A stretch of DNA of 25,000 nucleotides from Symbiodinium natans (lineage: Eukaryota; Sar; Dinophyceae; Suessiales; Symbiodiniaceae): the NCBI GenBank assembly GCA_905221605.1, contig CAJNDS010002444.1, positions 56,240 through 81,239 of the forward strand. Reading direction: 5' to 3'. The translations under genes and the position numbers were made by a program. Positions 22,920 through 25,000 of this stretch are shown here, in pieces. The notes below the pieces were generated by a model, which saw only the letters and a list, made by a program, of their open reading frames with translations, made no database searches and was not told the origin of the DNA. How positions within the stretch are numbered: position 1 is the stretch's first letter; each line of letters opens with the position of its first letter.

Positions 22920-23190
22920 GGGGGGGTTTCGGGTTTCGGGTTTAGGGTTTAGGGGGTTTGGGGTTTAGGGTTTAGGGTTTAGGGGGTTTAGGGGGTTTAG
23001 GGGGTTTAGGGTGTATAGGGTGTATAGGGTTGATAGGGTTGACAGGGTCGATAGGGTAGGGTTGGGGTAGGGTTGGTAGGGTTGACATGGTTGACAGGGT
23101 TGACAGGGTTGAGAGGGTTGATGGGGTTGATAGGGGTTGATAGGGGTTGAGGGTCGGTAGGGTTACCGTGCTGAGAGGGTAGGGTTGACA
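22920..23190. repeat. telomere-like array grading into a TAGGGTTGA minisatellite
   Basis: TTTAGGG and TTTAGGGGG units (22928-23011) change to TGTATAGGG and then to 9-11-bp units of TAGGGTTGA/CAGGGTTGA (23020-23190). The second repeat may have grown from telomere variants. Confidence 0.85.
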
Positions 23191-23195
23191 GGGTC

Positions 23196-23329
23196 TAAGG
23201 GTAGTTACACGGGCCCTTAATTTCGTCCCCTTACCCTCTCGAAAGGGTTCTGATGTATGGGCCTTGGGTTTTGTAGGGTATACATGGGGTAGCCGAAGGG
23301 CCCATACTAAGGGGCCATGTAACTACCCC
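23196..23329. mobile_element. MITE family A, copy 5 (best terminal repeats)
   Basis: Left end AAGGGTAGTTACACGGGCCC and right end GGGGCCATGTAACTACCCCC are inverted copies over about 18 bp with one or two mismatches. The interior has GGGTTCTGATGTATGGGCC, GTAGGGTATACATGGGG and GGGCCCATACTAAGG. No open frame. Confidence 0.85.
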
Positions 23330-23457
23330 CCTAAAGCCAAAACCCTAAACCCAAAGCCCAAAACCCAAAACCCTAAACCCTGAACCCTAAACAGCTGCCC
23401 TGAGATGGGGTTGGTTTGAGAGATTGTGCTTGTGGCATATGCACAGCGCCCAGGCAG

Positions 23458-23512
23458 AATGCGGCACGCCGTTGGCTCGTCCGCAGCTGGGCCGCATCCC
23501 AGTATCCCCGAG
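23458..23512 (+). CDS. candidate exon, two open frames
   Basis: After GCGCCCAGGCAG one frame reads NAARRWLVRSWAASQYPR and the next MRHAVGSSAAGPHPSIPEP, both ending in the following CCCTAAA array. Unique GC-rich sequence, unknown product. Confidence 0.35.
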
Positions 23513-23790
23513 CCCTAAACCCTAAACCCTAAACCCTAAACCCTAAACCCTAAACCCTAAACCCTAAACCCTAAACCCTAAACCCTAAACCCTAAACCCT
23601 AAACCCTAAACCCTAAACCCTAAACCCTAAACCCTAAACCCCAAACCCTAAACCCTAAACCCTAAACCCTAAACCCTGAACCCTGAACCCTGAACCCTGA
23701 ACCCTGAACCCTGAACCCTAAACCCTTAAACCCTTAAACCCTTAAACCCTAAACCCTAAACCCTAAACCCTAAACCCTAAACCCTAAACC
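23513..23790. repeat. longest CCCTAAA block with CCCTGAA and CCCTTAAA sub-blocks
   Basis: About eighteen perfect CCCTAAA units, one CCCCAAA, more CCCTAAA, then six consecutive CCCTGAA, three CCCTTAAA and again CCCTAAA. A clear case of block-wise variant spread. Confidence 0.97.
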
Positions 23791-24180
23791 CAAACTGCTC
23801 TTTGGGGTTTGGGGCTTGGGCTCGGCCCGTGCACCTCAAGCCCATGAGTATCCCTAAACTTTCAGCCCTCAACCCCAAGCCTAAACGCGAGTGAAAGGCT
23901 TGCCCCTGACTAAACCGTGACTCCGGAACCCCAAAACCCAAACCTCGAACTCGAAGCCCAAGCCTAGGGCCCAGAGTAGGCCCTTATTCCCCCTTTGTTT
24001 AGGGTTTAGGTTGCCTTAGGGTTTGGGGTTTGGGGTTTAGGGTTTGGAGTAAAGGGTTTAGGGCTTGAGGGTTTGAGGGTGTTAGTGGTTCTCGGTGGTG
24101 CCCTAAAGCTACTGGTCAGTGAGCAGCATGCTGGAATAGATACATCAAAAAAGGGGGGCCGTGCGTGTAACCCGAAATGA
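23791..24180. other. unique and degenerate sequence, no gene seen
   Basis: Diverged telomere-like units of both orientations (TTTAGGG near 23998-24070) with unique stretches. No supported exon. Confidence 0.4.
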
Positions 24181-24200
24181 CTAAAGACCCCCTCCCCCCC

Positions 24201-24281
24201 AACGGCGGCTCGATCACCGTGCCTGTTGATGCTTTAGGGTTCCAGCTTGAGCGCTTTGAAGTTTCGAGGGTTTCGTGTTGA
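24201..24281 (+). CDS. candidate terminal exon, unknown gene
   Basis: After a C-run the frame reads NGGSITVPVDALGFQLERFE, then VSRVSC and TGA 24279-24281 in unique sequence. A TTTAGGG word is part of the coding frame here (ALG). The acceptor AG is not clear, which lowers confidence. Confidence 0.42.
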   Translation, partial: NGGSITVPVDALGFQLERFEVSRVSC

Positions 24282-24304
24282 ATGCCTAAACCCTTGAACC
24301 CTGA

Positions 24305-24652
24305 TGGTTCATGTTGTTGTATTACTGTGTCATTGTACTATTGCATTGTTGCATGGTTGCGTTGTTACATTGTAGCACTATTGTTGCAGTGTTGTATGAT
24401 TGTATGGTTGTATGATTGTATGATTGTGTGATTCTATGATTTTGACATTGTGCATGATGGTGTATGATCGTATGATTGTGCAAGATTGTGTAAGATTGTG
24501 TAAGATTGTGTATGATTGTGCATGATTGTATGATTTCATGACTGTATAATTGCACTATTGTATCATTGTAGTATTGTATTATACCATTACATTATTGCAT
24601 TTTTTACATTGCTATATTGTTATACTGCTATATTCTTACGTTCTTACCTTCT
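24305..24652. repeat. T/G-rich minisatellite, TGATTGTA-type
   Basis: About 350 bp with strong strand asymmetry (T and G on +). Units of 8-10 bases such as TGATTGTA, AAGATTGTGT and CATTGTA recur. It is AT-rich in contrast with the rest of the window and ends sharply. The His/Asn/Thr-rich - strand frame is a product of the repeat. Confidence 0.85.
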
Positions 24653-24663
24653 AGTCAAGGTAA

Positions 24664-24765
24664 TCTAGGCCCTAAACCCTAAACCGTAAAACCTAAACCC
24701 TAAGCCCTGAACCCTGAACCCTAAACCCTAAACCCTGAACCCTGAACCCTGAACCCTGACCCAAG
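24664..24765. repeat. telomere-like array CCCTAAA/CCCTGAA
   Basis: About fourteen units with a CCCTGAA sub-block at the end. Confidence 0.9.
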
Positions 24766-24770
24766 ACCCC

Positions 24771-24835
24771 AGTCCGGGTCCCAAGGCTACTACGGGCGGC
24801 CAGTGGATCGCCCCATGGAGAGAAAGGCGCGCTAA
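24771..24835 (+). CDS. candidate exon, possibly terminal
   Basis: The frame reads QSGSQGYYGRPVDRPMER, then KAR, and TAA at 24833-24835 in unique sequence. A second frame is open to beyond 24880. The acceptor may be in CCCAAG. Confidence 0.4.
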
Positions 24836-24884
24836 TTCGATGCCCACAGCGGCTTGTGGCTTGGGGGCTTGCTGGGTTTAGACC

Positions 24885-25000
24885 CTAAGCCTTCAACCCT
24901 AAACCCTAAATCCTAAACCCTAAACCCCAGACCCTAAACCCTAAACCCTGAACCTTAAACCCTAAACCCTAAACCCTAAGCCCTGAGCCCTGAGCCCTGA
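24885..25000. repeat. telomere-like array at the window end
   Basis: CCCTAAA units, then CCCTAAG and three CCCTGAG units, continuing past the window. Confidence 0.95.

Noticed and set aside
24322-24555. His/Thr/Asn-rich - strand frame
   Set aside because: Product of the T/G minisatellite.
1-25000. tRNA, rRNA and spliced-leader RNA genes
   Set aside because: I looked for cloverleaf-like segments, rRNA core words and the dinoflagellate leader sequence and saw none; a covariance-model search would settle it.

Overview
This window looks like dinoflagellate nuclear DNA, most likely from the Symbiodiniaceae; the genus is an inference. The main evidence is: (i) plant-type telomere repeats (TTTAGGG on one strand, CCCTAAA on the other) scattered in dozens of interstitial arrays over all 25 kb; (ii) a gene at 4922-7075 that joins a ubiquitin-like N-terminus to about 23 full tandem 22-residue BspA/LRR_5-like units (consensus FNQSLENVALPGSLQSLSFG plus two residues), a protein type I recall as abundant in Symbiodinium gene sets; (iii) short, GC-rich, coding-like islands, all apparently on the + strand, bounded by splice-like signals and separated by a few hundred bases of repeat. 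There are no bacterial operons, rRNA, tRNA, CRISPR arrays or phage genes. Layout. 1-2800: coding islands (95-555, 1101-1392, about 2021-2110, 2732-2790) between telomere-like blocks, plus an AT-richer stretch with old dispersed repeats (2195-2680). 2883-4874: the 3' part of a split gene ('gene A'); from 3329 on, I can chain six exons whose reading phases agree, ending at a TAG. 4922-7075: the ubiquitin-like/repeat gene ('gene B'), starting only 47 bp after gene A stops, on the same strand. 7100-25000: telomere-like arrays in both orientations alternating with at least 25 candidate exons of unrecognised genes (one ankyrin-like), five copies of a 130-160 bp inverted-repeat element (MITE family A), a second MITE family, other dispersed repeats and several minisatellites. 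The most interesting signal is the relation between telomere repeats and everything else. Telomere arrays sit inside two MITE copies that have uninterrupted relatives in the same window, so at least some arrays arrived as insertions. They also fill putative introns, and the TTTAGGG orientation provides GTTTAG (donor-like) and TTTAG (acceptor-like) words exactly at some exon edges. How the genes work together cannot be read from the sequence: gene A and most exons have no recognisable family. Exon calls rest on reading frame, codon appearance and splice-like words only; they need transcript data.
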